From UBA1479 sp040216635 (GTDB taxonomy: Bacteria; Pseudomonadota; Alphaproteobacteria; Rhodospirillales; Casp-alpha2), in the NCBI GenBank assembly GCA_040216635.1, contig JAVJOU010000014.1, positions 1-64,000 of the forward strand: a stretch of 64,000 bases of DNA. The letters are read 5' to 3'. Every line of letters begins with the position of its first letter. Within the stretch, counting starts at the first letter, position 1. The translations under genes were made by a program, and so were the position numbers. The notes beneath the pieces were generated by a model. It did no database searches. It had not been told where the DNA came from and saw only the letters and a list, made by a program, of their open reading frames with translations. Below are positions 44,100 through 52,942 of this stretch, piece by piece.

Positions 44100-47000
44100 G
44101 TGCCGGACGACACACTTCCCGCCGCCGGGTCGAAAAAGGCCACGGGCGACGCCAGCAAGGGACCGTCGCAGCCGGTCCGTTTCATCACCGCCGCCAGCCT
44201 GTTCGACGGGCATGACGCCTCCATCAACATCATGCGCCGCATCCTGCAGGCGCAGGGGGCAGAGGTCATCCACCTGGGCCATAACCGGTCTGTGGACGAG
44301 GTGGTGAGCGCCGCGATCCAGGAAGACGCCCACGGCATCGCCGTATCAAGCTATCAGGGCGGGCATGTCGAATACTTCAAATACATGATCGATTTGTTGC
44401 GCGAACGCGGACGCCCCGACATCGCCGTGTTCGGCGGCGGCGGCGGCGTGATCGTGTCCCAGGAAGTGCGCGATTTGGAAGCCTATGGCGTGACCCGGGT
44501 CTATTCGCCCGAGGATGGTCGCCGTTTAGGTTTGCAAGGCATGATCACCGACATGGTGCAGACGGCGCGTCGCGATCTGTCGAGTGACCTGCCCCAAAAC
44601 CTGGACGGACTGAAGGCCGGTAATGCGGCCGATCTTGCCCGTGCCATCACGGCGATCGAGGACGGCCGCCTGCCTAAGGATACGCTCGATGATCTGCGCG
44701 CGACGGCCGATGCCCGCGACACGGTGCCCGTGCTGGGCATTACCGGTACGGGCGGGGCGGGCAAATCGTCCCTGACCGACGAAATCGTGCGCCGCTTCCG
44801 CTTCGGCTCGGGTGAACCGCGCATAGCCGTGATCGCCATCGACCCGACCCGGCGTAAGACGGGCGGTGCCTTGCTGGGCGACCGCATTCGCATGAACGCC
44901 AACAATGCGCCCAATGTGTTCTTCCGCTCTCTCGCGACCCGTGATGCCAAGTCCGAGGTGCCGCCGGCACTCGCCGATATCATCGCCGCTGCCAAGGCGT
45001 CCGGCGCCGACATCGTGATCGTCGAAACGCCCGGGATCGGGCAGGGGGATGCGGGGATCGTGCCGTTCTGCGATGTCTCGCTTTATGTCATGACGCCCGA
45101 ATTCGGCGCCGCCAGCCAGCTTGAGAAAATCGACATGCTGGATTTCGCCGACGTCATCGTCATCAACAAGATGGACCGCAAAGGCGCCATGGATGCGCTG
45201 CGCGACGTGCGCAAGCAGGTTCAGCGCAACCGCGAGGACTTCGCCGCCAAACCCGAAGACATGCCCGTGTTCGGCGCCATTGCCTCGCGCTTCAACGACG
45301 CGGGCGTCACGGCGGTTTATCAGGAATTGCTGTCCTTGTTCGTGGGCAAGGGCTTCCCCGCCCTGCCGCAGGACCTTCCCCGGGTTGAGGCCCGCGCGTC
45401 GGAGCCGGGCCTGGCCATCGTGCCGCCGGAACGGCAACGCTACCTTGCCGAGATATCCCAGGAAGTGCGCGATTACTTGGCCCGCGCCGATGAACAGGCG
45501 CGCATCGCCCGGGCCCGCCAGCAGGCCGCCGAAACCGCCCGCATGCTGGCGGAAAACGGCAAAAAAATCAGCGATGTGGAATCACTTGTTGAGGTAAAAT
45601 CCAAAGCGCTGAGCGCCGAGGCCCATGCCCTTTTGGATGCCTGGCCTGAAATCCAAGATGCCTATGCCGGCGACGAGATGGTTACCACGGTTCGGGACCG
45701 GGAAATCCGCAACGACCTGACCCGCACGACCCTGTCCGGCAATCAGATCCGCCGTGTCAGCCTGCCCAAATACGAAGATCACGGCGAACTGCTTAAATGG
45801 ATGATGCGGGAAAACCTGCCGGGCTCCTTCCCCTATACGGCCGGCGTGTTCCCCTTCAAACGGGCCGAAGAAGACCCGACCCGCATGTTCGCGGGCGAGG
45901 GCGATCCCAAACGCACCAACGCCCGGTTCAAGTACTTGTCCAAGGATTCACCGGCCAAGCGCCTGTCGACGGCCTTCGATTCCGTGACCCTTTACGGGTT
46001 CGATCCGGACGAACGCCCGGATATCTACGGCAAGGTTGGCAATTCGGGCGTGTCCGTGGCGACGCTGGAAGACATGCAGGAGCTCTATGACGGCTTCGAT
46101 CTTTGCGCGCCCAATACCTCCGTCTCCATGACCATCAACGGCCCGGCGCCGACCATCCTGGCCATGTTCCTGAACACGGCGATCAATCAGCAGATGGCCA
46201 AGTTCGAGGCCGAGAAGGGCCGCGCGCCGGATGAGGCAGAGGCCGCGGAAATCAAGGCTTTCACCCTGGCCAACGTGCGCGGCACGGTGCAGGCGGACAT
46301 CCTCAAGGAAGATCAGGGACAGAACACCTGCATCTTCTCGACCGAATTCGCGCTGCGCATGATGGCCGATATCCAGGCCTATTTCGTCGCGAATAAGGTC
46401 AGGAATTTCTATTCCGTCTCGATCTCCGGCTATCACATCGCGGAAGCCGGGGCGAACCCGATCTCGCAGTTGGCCTTCACCCTCGCCAACGGCTTCACCT
46501 TCGTCGAAGCCTACCTTGCGCGCGGCATGAAGATCGACGACTTCGCGCCTAATTTATCGTTCTTTTTCTCGAACGGCATGGACCCGGAATACACGGTCAT
46601 GGGCCGGGTCGCGCGGCGCATCTGGGCCGTCGCCATGCGCGAACGATACGGTGCGAACGAACGCTCGCAGAAGCTCAAATACCATATCCAGACCTCGGGC
46701 CGCTCGCTGCACGCCCAGGAAATGGATTTCAACGACATCCGCACGACGTTGCAGGCGCTGATCGCCGTCTATGACAACTGCAATTCCCTGCATACCAATG
46801 CATTCGACGAAGCCTTCACCACGCCGACCGAGGACAGCTTGCGCCGGGCCATTGCCATTCAAATGGTCATCAACAAGGAATGGGGGCTAGCCAGGAACGA
46901 GAACCCGAACCAGGGGGCCTTCGTGATCGACGAACTGACCGACCTGGTGGAAGAAGCGGTTCTGCAGGAGTTCGAGCGCATTTCCGAGCGTGGCGGTGTC

Positions 47001-47378
47001 CTGGGCGCCATGGAAACGGGCTACCAGCGCGGCAAGATCCAGGAAGAATCGCTGCACTACGAAACCCTGAAACACGACGGCAGCCTGCCCATCGTCGGCG
47101 TCAATACGTTCCTGAACCCGAACCAGGACACGAACCTTGCCGAGCCGCCGTTGCAGCGCTCGTCCGAAGATGAGAAAAACAATCAGATCAACCGCTTGCG
47201 GGCGTTCCAATCCTCCCATCAGGACGCTTCGGATAAAGCCCTTGCCGACCTCAAGGCGACGGCCGCAAATGACGGCAACCTGTTCGCCGCCTTGATGGAA
47301 GCCGTGAAATCGTGTTCTCTGGGCCAGATCACGGATGCGCTATTCGACGCGGGCGGGCAGTACCGCCGGAACATGTAA
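44100..47378 (+). CDS. icmF: Fused isobutyryl-CoA mutase with G-protein chaperone (IcmF)
   Basis: The 1092-residue protein starts at GTG 44100. Order: B12-binding domain (TAASLFDGHDASINIMRR, SSYQGGH, FGGGGGVI); MeaB-like GTPase domain with P-loop GITGTGGAGKSSLTDE, ETPGIGQGDAG and NKMD; linker; then the mutase barrel. Phe in AGVFPFKR (about 580) and Gln in EDQGQNTCIF (about 739) replace the Tyr/Arg pair that selects methylmalonyl-CoA, so the substrate is isobutyryl/n-butyryl-CoA (or isovaleryl/pivalyl) rather than methylmalonyl-CoA. It reversibly rearranges the carbon skeleton with adenosylcobalamin; the fused GTPase loads and protects the cofactor. Confidence 0.95.
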   Translation: MPDDTLPAAGSKKATGDASKGPSQPVRFITAASLFDGHDASINIMRRILQAQGAEVIHLGHNRSVDEVVSAAIQEDAHGIAVSSYQGGHVEYFKYMIDLLRERGRPDIAVFGGGGGVIVSQEVRDLEAYGVTRVYSPEDGRRLGLQGMITDMVQTARRDLSSDLPQNLDGLKAGNAADLARAITAIEDGRLPKDTLDDLRATADARDTVPVLGITGTGGAGKSSLTDEIVRRFRFGSGEPRIAVIAIDPTRRKTGGALLGDRIRMNANNAPNVFFRSLATRDAKSEVPPALADIIAAAKASGADIVIVETPGIGQGDAGIVPFCDVSLYVMTPEFGAASQLEKIDMLDFADVIVINKMDRKGAMDALRDVRKQVQRNREDFAAKPEDMPVFGAIASRFNDAGVTAVYQELLSLFVGKGFPALPQDLPRVEARASEPGLAIVPPERQRYLAEISQEVRDYLARADEQARIARARQQAAETARMLAENGKKISDVESLVEVKSKALSAEAHALLDAWPEIQDAYAGDEMVTTVRDREIRNDLTRTTLSGNQIRRVSLPKYEDHGELLKWMMRENLPGSFPYTAGVFPFKRAEEDPTRMFAGEGDPKRTNARFKYLSKDSPAKRLSTAFDSVTLYGFDPDERPDIYGKVGNSGVSVATLEDMQELYDGFDLCAPNTSVSMTINGPAPTILAMFLNTAINQQMAKFEAEKGRAPDEAEAAEIKAFTLANVRGTVQADILKEDQGQNTCIFSTEFALRMMADIQAYFVANKVRNFYSVSISGYHIAEAGANPISQLAFTLANGFTFVEAYLARGMKIDDFAPNLSFFFSNGMDPEYTVMGRVARRIWAVAMRERYGANERSQKLKYHIQTSGRSLHAQEMDFNDIRTTLQALIAVYDNCNSLHTNAFDEAFTTPTEDSLRRAIAIQMVINKEWGLARNENPNQGAFVIDELTDLVEEAVLQEFERISERGGVLGAMETGYQRGKIQEESLHYETLKHDGSLPIVGVNTFLNPNQDTNLAEPPLQRSSEDEKNNQINRLRAFQSSHQDASDKALADLKATAANDGNLFAALMEAVKSCSLGQITDALFDAGGQYRRNM

Positions 47379-47429
47379 CCGGAACGGCCTGATCACCCGT
47401 TTTGCCGGTATTCGGGGACAAGGCCCATC

Positions 47430-47675
47430 ATGGCCACGCAAGACGATATCTATCTGCCCGAAGTCCTGTTCGAGCTCCGCCCTCGGGGGCGCTACATTCG
47501 TGCCACGGCGATCGATCCGCGCACCGGGGTCGAAGTGATCTCGATCTGCGATGCCAAATATTCCCAGTCCATGATCAAACGCCTCGCCAAGCGTAAGCTG
47601 ATCTACGTGCTGCGCAAACGACGCGCACAGATTTTAGGGCAGGGAAAGCCCGGCAGAACGGACGTATTGGCTTAA
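47430..47675 (+). CDS. Small conserved protein downstream of icmF
   Basis: The 81-residue soluble protein reads DIYLPEVLFELRPRGRYIRATAIDPRTGVEVISICDAK then a helix with KRLAKRKLIYVLRKR. I associate the pattern EVLFE..G.Y..V.AIDP.TG.E with a small alphaproteobacterial family often found beside metabolic genes (recalled as DUF6898, unverified). It lies 51 bp after icmF on the same strand and is probably co-transcribed. No catalytic motif, signal or membrane segment is visible. Function unknown. Confidence 0.7.
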   Translation: MATQDDIYLPEVLFELRPRGRYIRATAIDPRTGVEVISICDAKYSQSMIKRLAKRKLIYVLRKRRAQILGQGKPGRTDVLA

Positions 47676-47706
47676 CAAAGCACACCAACCGGGCCGTGCG
47701 GCACAA

Positions 47707-48612
47707 TCAATCCTCGCTGATGGCGGCAAAACGATCAGCAAGAAAATCCAAGAGGGCACGGACGGCGGGCAGCATCCCCCGTCGGCTGGGAAAGACGGCG
47801 TGGATAATCTCCCGGCGCGGCGCCCAGTCCGGAAGAACATTGACCAGTGCGCCTTCCTCCATCTGATCTTTGACCATCAGAAGGGGGAGTTGAACAATGC
47901 CGACACCGGCCAAGGCGGCGGTTCTTAAGGCAATCATATCGGTCGTCACGAAGCGCGGCGTGTGATGCACGTTGGCCATGGCGCCCCCCGGTCCGTAAAG
48001 CGTCCAGCTATACGATTGCTGGCGCACACCAATGCCCAGGCTCGGCCACTCGTTCAGGTCTGCGGGAGATTGTGGTGCCCTTTGATCACGGAAAAGTTCA
48101 GGGTTGGCGACGAGACATTGGCTGCGGTCAGAAAACACCCGCATGACGAGATCGCTGTCTTCTAGCGGCGGCGGGCGTACGCGGATCGCAACATCTATCC
48201 CTTCGTTCAGAAGATCGATGCGGCGGTTGGTGCTTTCCAGATACACGGTGATTTCCGGATAAAGAGCCATGAAGTCGGCCAACATGCCGCCGATGTGGGC
48301 GTGCAGGATGGCGACGGGACAAGACATGTGGATCACGCCGCGCGGTTCCACCCGCAAGGCATCTACTGCTTCCTGGGCGGCCTCGGCTTCAACCAGCATC
48401 GCCTTACAATGTTCAAGATAAATACGCCCAACTTCGGTAACGGCGAAGGTGCGTGTCGAGCGATTAATCAAACGGACGCCGAGCCGATTTTCCAACTCGG
48501 AAACCCGTCGGCTCAATTTCGATTTAGGGACCCCCAAGGCCTTGCCGGCAGCGGTGAAGCCTCCGTGCTCCACAGCCACAACAAAATAGTAAAGGTCGTT
48601 CAGGTTCTGCAT
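47707..48612 (-). CDS. LysR-family transcriptional regulator
   Basis: The 301-residue protein has an N-terminal winged helix-turn-helix (MQNLNDLYYFVVAVEHGGFT, AAGKALGVPKSKLSRRVSEL, RLGVRLINRSTRTFAVTEVG) and a periplasmic-binding-protein-like effector domain. The group with LNDLYYF...VPKSKLSRR resembles regulators controlling pirin or quinone-responsive genes. It is divergent from the pirin gene, and the 124-bp AT-rich gap carries TGATA-N10-TATCA, a plausible T-N11-A type site, so pirin and the isochorismatase-like gene are its likely targets. Confidence 0.92.
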   Translation of the reverse strand: MQNLNDLYYFVVAVEHGGFTAAGKALGVPKSKLSRRVSELENRLGVRLINRSTRTFAVTEVGRIYLEHCKAMLVEAEAAQEAVDALRVEPRGVIHMSCPVAILHAHIGGMLADFMALYPEITVYLESTNRRIDLLNEGIDVAIRVRPPPLEDSDLVMRVFSDRSQCLVANPELFRDQRAPQSPADLNEWPSLGIGVRQQSYSWTLYGPGGAMANVHHTPRFVTTDMIALRTAALAGVGIVQLPLLMVKDQMEEGALVNVLPDWAPRREIIHAVFPSRRGMLPAVRALLDFLADRFAAISED

Positions 48613-48672
48613 GAAATCAATTTATTGTTCTATATATGAAACACAGTAAGCATATTTTGCCCTCTATTCGAA

Positions 48673-48692
48673 TGATAGTCCTAAAAATATCA
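48673..48692 (+). promoter_or_regulatory. Candidate LysR-type binding dyad
   Basis: TGATA (48673-48677) and TATCA (48688-48692) form an inverted repeat with 10 bases between, giving a T-N-A arrangement typical of LysR-type regulator sites. It lies between the divergent lysR and pirin genes. Short arms in AT-rich DNA make it tentative. Confidence 0.4.
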
Positions 48693-48732
48693 TCTCTCCA
48701 ACGATCTGAAAATTGAGATTCGCAGGAGAGAT
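48692..48732 (+). promoter_or_regulatory. Leader hairpin overlapping the pirin ribosome binding site
   Basis: ATCTCTCC (48692-48699) is perfectly complementary to GGAGAGAT (48725-48732), which contains the Shine-Dalgarno AGGAGAG of the pirin gene five bases before its ATG. A 25-base loop separates the arms. If the transcript starts upstream of 48692, pairing would hide the ribosome site. Control by translation is therefore possible, but the transcription start is unknown. Confidence 0.45.
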
Positions 48733-48736
48733 CATC

Positions 48737-49609
48737 ATGAAAAACATTCTCGGCATCTATAGCGCTCCCCGCCCGCACTGGGTGGGTGACGGTTTTCCGG
48801 TCCGCTCGCTATTTTCCTATGACAATCACGGCAAGCAGCTCAGCCCGTTTCTGCTGCTTGACCACGCCGGCCCGGCGGAATTCACGCCCGCCGACACGCC
48901 GCGCGGCGTGGGGCAGCATCCCCATCGTGGCTTCGAGACGGTCACGATCGTCTACAAGGGTGAGGTCGCCCATCGTGATTCGACGGGAGAGGGAGGCATC
49001 ATCGGTCCCGGCGACGTCCAATGGATGACGGCCGGAAACGGAATTCTGCACGAAGAGTTCCATTCACCGGCCTTCACCCAATCGGGCGGCACCCTCGACA
49101 TGGTGCAATTGTGGGTCAACTTGCCGGCAAAGGACAAAATGACGGCACCTGGTTATCAAGCCATCCTCGACCGCGACATTCCCACCGTGACGTTGCCCGA
49201 CAACGCGGGATCCGTGCGGGTTATTGCAGGCGAATTCAACGGCCAAACCGGGCCTGCGCGAACCTTCACACCGATGAACGTATGGGACATCCGGCTTACC
49301 CAGGGTGGAATCAGCACATTTTCACTGCCCGAAGGCTGGGCCACAGCCCTGGTCGTCCTGCACGGAACGATCCAAGTCAACGGTGATGCCATCATCCGCG
49401 AGGCGCAGATGGCCGTTCTTGACCGGGCGGAACAGGAAATCACGGTTGAGGCGAACGGCGACGCAACCCTGCTGTTGCTCAGCGGCGAGCCCATTGACGA
49501 ACCGATCGTCGGCCTCGGCCCGTTTGTCATGAACAGCCAGCAGGAAATCGAACAGGCCGTGTCGGATTTCAACCAAGGCCGGTTCGGAAAAATTCCTGAA
49601 ACAGCCTGA
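48737..49609 (+). CDS. Pirin family protein (putative quercetinase)
   Basis: From ATG 48737 the protein has 290 residues. The N-terminal cupin keeps the four metal ligands: HPHRGFETVTI supplies two histidines, and GNGILHEEFHS the third histidine and the glutamate. SLFSYDNHGKQLSPFLLLDHAGP is a further pirin signature, and the C-terminal pirin domain follows. Bacterial pirins include quercetin 2,3-dioxygenases and proteins that modulate pyruvate dehydrogenase; intact ligands suggest metal-dependent activity. Preceded by a strong, possibly masked, ribosome site. It is followed by an isochorismatase-like gene, a pairing often seen next to a LysR regulator. Confidence 0.93.
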   Translation: MKNILGIYSAPRPHWVGDGFPVRSLFSYDNHGKQLSPFLLLDHAGPAEFTPADTPRGVGQHPHRGFETVTIVYKGEVAHRDSTGEGGIIGPGDVQWMTAGNGILHEEFHSPAFTQSGGTLDMVQLWVNLPAKDKMTAPGYQAILDRDIPTVTLPDNAGSVRVIAGEFNGQTGPARTFTPMNVWDIRLTQGGISTFSLPEGWATALVVLHGTIQVNGDAIIREAQMAVLDRAEQEITVEANGDATLLLLSGEPIDEPIVGLGPFVMNSQQEIEQAVSDFNQGRFGKIPETA

Positions 49610-49689
49610 ATTTTTCAAAGTCCAGCGGCCATTACTGGCCGCTGGCAACCAGCCCCTGAACCACCCACCAACCCAGAAGGAGACCCACC

Positions 49690-50316
49690 ATGTCCAAACC
49701 TTATGTCCGTCTCGACAAAGACAACGCTGCCGTCCTTTTGGTCGACCATCAGACCGGCCTGCTGTCCCTGGTCCGCGACATCGATCCGGATAAATTCAAG
49801 AACAACGTGCTGGCCGTCGGTGATTTGGCCAAGTACTTCAACCTGCCGACCATTCTGACGACCAGTTTCGAAACCGGCCCGAACGGCCCGCTGGTCCCGG
49901 AATTGAAGGAACAGTTCCCCGATGCGCCCTACATTGCCCGTCCCGGCAACATCAACGCCTGGGATAACGAGGACTTCGTGAAGGCCGTCAAGGCAACAGG
50001 CAAGAAACAGCTGATCATCGCCGGTGTTGTGACGGAGGTTTGCGTCGCCTTTCCCGCTTTATCCGCCATTGAAGAGGGGTTCGACGTTTTCGTCATCACG
50101 GATGCTTCCGGGACCTTCAACGAGATCACCCGCCATTCGGCCTGGGACCGCATGTCACAGGCCGGGGCCCAGTTGATGACCTGGTTCGGCGCCGCCTGCG
50201 AGCTGCACCGCGACTGGCGCAACGACATCGAAGGCCTGGGCACGTTATTCTCTAACCATATTCCCGATTATCGCAACCTGATGACCAGCTACGACGCGCT
50301 GACCGGCGCCAAGTAG
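49690..50316 (+). CDS. Isochorismatase-family hydrolase (YcaC-like)
   Basis: The 208-residue protein has the cysteine-hydrolase triad of the family: Asp in AVLLVDHQTGLLSLVRD, a lysine region near KKQLIIAGVVTEVC, and the nucleophilic Cys in VVTEVCVAFPALSAIEEG. TTSFETGPNGPLVPEL and RHSAWDRMSQAGAQLMTWF are YcaC-type features. Activity on isochorismate itself is unlikely; amidase-like or detoxifying reactions are more common, and the substrate is unknown. AAGGAG lies before the ATG. It lies 80 bp after pirin and is probably in the same LysR-controlled unit. Confidence 0.9.
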   Translation: MSKPYVRLDKDNAAVLLVDHQTGLLSLVRDIDPDKFKNNVLAVGDLAKYFNLPTILTTSFETGPNGPLVPELKEQFPDAPYIARPGNINAWDNEDFVKAVKATGKKQLIIAGVVTEVCVAFPALSAIEEGFDVFVITDASGTFNEITRHSAWDRMSQAGAQLMTWFGAACELHRDWRNDIEGLGTLFSNHIPDYRNLMTSYDALTGAK

Positions 50317-50344
50317 GGCAGGGCACGCGACTGCCGACTACAGG

Positions 50345-50374
50345 CGACGCCGGCACTTATGGGTACCGGCGTCG
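50345..50374 (+). terminator. GC-rich hairpin after the isochorismatase-like gene
   Basis: CGACGCCGG (50345-50353) pairs perfectly with CCGGCGTCG (50366-50374) over a 12-base loop, 29 bp after the stop at 50316. The position fits a terminator, but only a short pyrimidine stretch (TCTTCC) follows, so Rho-independent efficiency may be modest. Confidence 0.5.
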
Positions 50375-50575
50375 TCTTCCGCCTGCCGCGGGTTTGTTCC
50401 CGAACAATTCGACGCTTGATTTTCCCCACCGGTTTTTCCACATGTTTCCTGCCTTTCCGCCGTTTTCAACATCTGGAATGGCGCGGAGCCCTTGTGTTCG
50501 TGTAGCGGGGTGAATCGAGATGTGGTATCAATCCCGCCGGACGAACGCAGTATTCATAAATCAGTGGTGAACAAC

Positions 50576-51019
50576 GTGAGCGCCAAGCCCATTGCCATTG
50601 CCTGCGACCACGCGGGCTTTGCCTTGAAAAGTGAATTGCAGCAGCAGCTTATGGATATGGGACATGAGGTCCTGGACCTCGGTACCAATTCCGAAGACTC
50701 CGTCGATTATCCCGATTTCGGCTATGCCATGGCCCAAGCCATCCGGGACGGCAAGGCCGAGACGGGGGTGCTGGTCTGCGGCTCGGGTATCGGGATTTCC
50801 ATGGCCGCCAACCGCTACCCCGAAGTCCGCGCCGCGTTGATCCATGATGGGCTGGGAGCCCGCATGTCGCGGCTTCACAACGACGCCAATGTGGTCTGTT
50901 TCGGCGGCCGCATGATCGGTGCCGAAACCGCCAAGGACTGCCTCAAGGTATTCCTGGAAACAGAATTCGAGGGCGGCCGCCACGGCCGTCGTGTGAATAA
51001 GCTGTCCGAGCCGGGCTGA
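50576..51019 (+). CDS. rpiB: Ribose 5-phosphate isomerase B
   Basis: The 147-residue protein has IACDHAGFALKSELQQQL at the N-terminus, the catalytic cysteine in VLVCGSGIGISMAANR, NDANVVCFGGRMIG, and the RVNKLSE ending. It interconverts ribose 5-phosphate and ribulose 5-phosphate. The start is GTG 50576; GTG 50564 and 50567 are close alternatives, all without a strong ribosome site. The product lies just ahead of glyA, and an rpiB-glyA-nrdR-rib order is standard for alphaproteobacteria. Confidence 0.94.
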   Translation: MSAKPIAIACDHAGFALKSELQQQLMDMGHEVLDLGTNSEDSVDYPDFGYAMAQAIRDGKAETGVLVCGSGIGISMAANRYPEVRAALIHDGLGARMSRLHNDANVVCFGGRMIGAETAKDCLKVFLETEFEGGRHGRRVNKLSEPG

Positions 51020-51104
51020 CCATCGGCCCCCGGACATCCTTCTGAAAACCGTCCCGGACGGCCCGCCGCCGGGATCTGCAATGACGTTAAGGACAGACAT
51101 CATC

Positions 51105-52418
51105 ATGCCCGACGCCGATACGCCCAAATACGCCGATCCGGCCCTCAACCGTTTCTTCGAAGCCCCGCTTTCCGAAACCGATCCCGAACTTTATGCCTCG
51201 GAACGCGCCGAACTGGGCCGCCAGCAGGACAAGATCGAGCTGATCGCGTCGGAAAACATCGTCTCGCGCGCGGTGCTGGAAGCCCAGGGCGGCGTGATGA
51301 CCAACAAATACGCCGAAGGCTATCCCGGGCGGCGCTACTACGGCGGCTGCGAGCATGTGGACGTGGCCGAAAGCCTGGCGATCGAGCGGGCGAAAAAGCT
51401 GTTCGGCTGCGGCTTCGCCAATGTGCAGCCCCATTCGGGCGCGCAGGCCAACGGTGCGGTCATGCTGGCCCTGGTCAAGCCGAACGAAACCATCATGGGC
51501 ATGTCGCTGGCCGCCGGCGGGCATTTGACCCATGGCGCGCCGCCGGCCATGTCCGGCAAATGGTTCGATGCCGTGCAATACGGTGTGCGCAAGCAGGATG
51601 CCCGCGTCGACTTCGACGAAGTCAAAGAATTGGCCGTGAAACACAAACCCAAGATCATCATCGCAGGCGGCTCGGCCTATCCCCGGACCCTGGATTTCCC
51701 CAAATTCCGGGAAATCTGTGACAAGGTCGGGGCGCTGATGATGGTCGACATGGCTCATTTCGCGGGTCTGGTCGCCGCCGGGGTCCACCCCAGTCCGTTT
51801 CCCTATGCGGACATCGCCACGACCACCACTCATAAAACCCTGCGCGGTCCGCGTGGCGGGATGATCCTGACCAACGACGAAGCCATCGCCAAGAAAATCA
51901 ATTCGGCGGTGTTTCCGGGGTTGCAGGGCGGGCCGCTGATGCACGTCATCGCCGCCAAGGCCGTGGCCTTCGGCGAGGCCCTGCGTCCCGAATTCAAGGA
52001 CTATTCGGCGCGCGTCGTCGCCAATGCCCGGGTTTTGGCGGAAACGCTGATCTCGCGCGGCTTCGACATCGTCGCCGGCGGCACCGACACGCACCTGATG
52101 CTGGTCGATCTGCGATCCAAGGGGCTGACGGGCGACAAAGCCGAAGCGGCCATGGAAAACGCGCGCATGACCAGCAACAAGAACGGCGTGCCGTTCGATC
52201 CGGAAAAGCCGACGGTGACCTCGGGCGTGCGCCTGGGCACGCCGGCGGGCACCACGCGTGGGTTCGGCGAAGACGAATTCCGCCAGGTCGGCAACCTGAT
52301 CGCCGACGTGCTGGACGGGCTGGCGGCCAACCCGGATGACAATTCTGCGGCGGAAAAGGCGGCGGCGGACGCCGTCGGCAAGCTGTGCGGCGACTTCCCG
52401 ATCTACTCCAATCTATAG
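51105..52418 (+). CDS. glyA: Serine hydroxymethyltransferase
   Basis: The 437-residue PLP enzyme has QQDKIELIASENIVSRAVLE, TNKYAEGYPGRRYYGGCEHVD, the PLP lysine in TTTTHKTLRGPRGGMIL, and the MTSNKNGVPFDPEKP region. It converts serine and tetrahydrofolate to glycine and methylene-THF. ATG 51105 preceded by AAGGACAG is favoured over the upstream ATG 51081, which lacks a ribosome site and would add a non-conserved leader. Confidence 0.97.
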   Translation: MPDADTPKYADPALNRFFEAPLSETDPELYASERAELGRQQDKIELIASENIVSRAVLEAQGGVMTNKYAEGYPGRRYYGGCEHVDVAESLAIERAKKLFGCGFANVQPHSGAQANGAVMLALVKPNETIMGMSLAAGGHLTHGAPPAMSGKWFDAVQYGVRKQDARVDFDEVKELAVKHKPKIIIAGGSAYPRTLDFPKFREICDKVGALMMVDMAHFAGLVAAGVHPSPFPYADIATTTTHKTLRGPRGGMILTNDEAIAKKINSAVFPGLQGGPLMHVIAAKAVAFGEALRPEFKDYSARVVANARVLAETLISRGFDIVAGGTDTHLMLVDLRSKGLTGDKAEAAMENARMTSNKNGVPFDPEKPTVTSGVRLGTPAGTTRGFGEDEFRQVGNLIADVLDGLAANPDDNSAAEKAAADAVGKLCGDFPIYSNL

Positions 52419-52483
52419 GCTGGTAACGGCTTGTTTAGAACCGGGCGGGTATAAAAGCACTAAATGTTGGGGAGATAAGACGA

Positions 52484-52942
52484 ATGCGGTGCCCATTCTG
52501 CGGACATGACGATTCTCAGGTGAAGGATTCCCGGCCCACGGAAGACGGCTCGGCGGTCCGCCGTCGGCGGTTCTGCCCAGCCTGCGGTGCGCGTTGGACA
52601 ACCTTCGAGCGGGTTCAGCTGCGTGAGCTGGTCGTGGTCAAGAAAGACGGCGAAAAAACGCTGTTCGACCGGGACAAGTTGTCCAAATCATTGAACATCG
52701 CGCTGCGCAAGCGGCCGGTCGATGAAGACCGCATCGAGCGGATCGTCAACTCCATACAGCGTCGGCTGGAAACCCTGGGGGAAAACGAAATCCCGTCCAA
52801 GGTCATCGGTGAGATGGTCATGGAGAATCTGGCCAACCTTGATCAGGTCGCCTATGTCCGCTTTGCATCCGTCTACCGTAACTTTCGAGAGGCGAAGGAT
52901 TTCGAAGCCTTCGTCGAGAATTTAGGTGGCGAAGACGACTAA
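52484..52942 (+). CDS. nrdR: Transcriptional repressor NrdR
   Basis: The 152-residue protein has an N-terminal zinc ribbon (MRCPFCGHDDSQVKDSRP, FCPACGARWTTFERVQ) with all four cysteines, then an ATP-cone domain (VVKKDGEKTLFDRDKLSKSL, VAYVRFASVYRNF). NrdR senses dATP/ATP and represses ribonucleotide reductase genes. GGGGAG precedes the ATG. Its last 17 bp overlap the ribD start, so it heads the riboflavin operon, a common and still partly unexplained linkage. Confidence 0.97.
   Translation: MRCPFCGHDDSQVKDSRPTEDGSAVRRRRFCPACGARWTTFERVQLRELVVVKKDGEKTLFDRDKLSKSLNIALRKRPVDEDRIERIVNSIQRRLETLGENEIPSKVIGEMVMENLANLDQVAYVRFASVYRNFREAKDFEAFVENLGGEDD

Noticed and set aside
50434..50442. TTTTCCACA resembling a DnaA box, suggesting a replication origin
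   Set aside because: A single imperfect box without an AT-rich unwinding element, clustered boxes or dnaA/dnaN nearby.
52419..52483. FMN riboswitch for the riboflavin genes
   Set aside because: The gap before nrdR is only 65 bp, ribD overlaps nrdR, and no RFN-element consensus pieces are visible.
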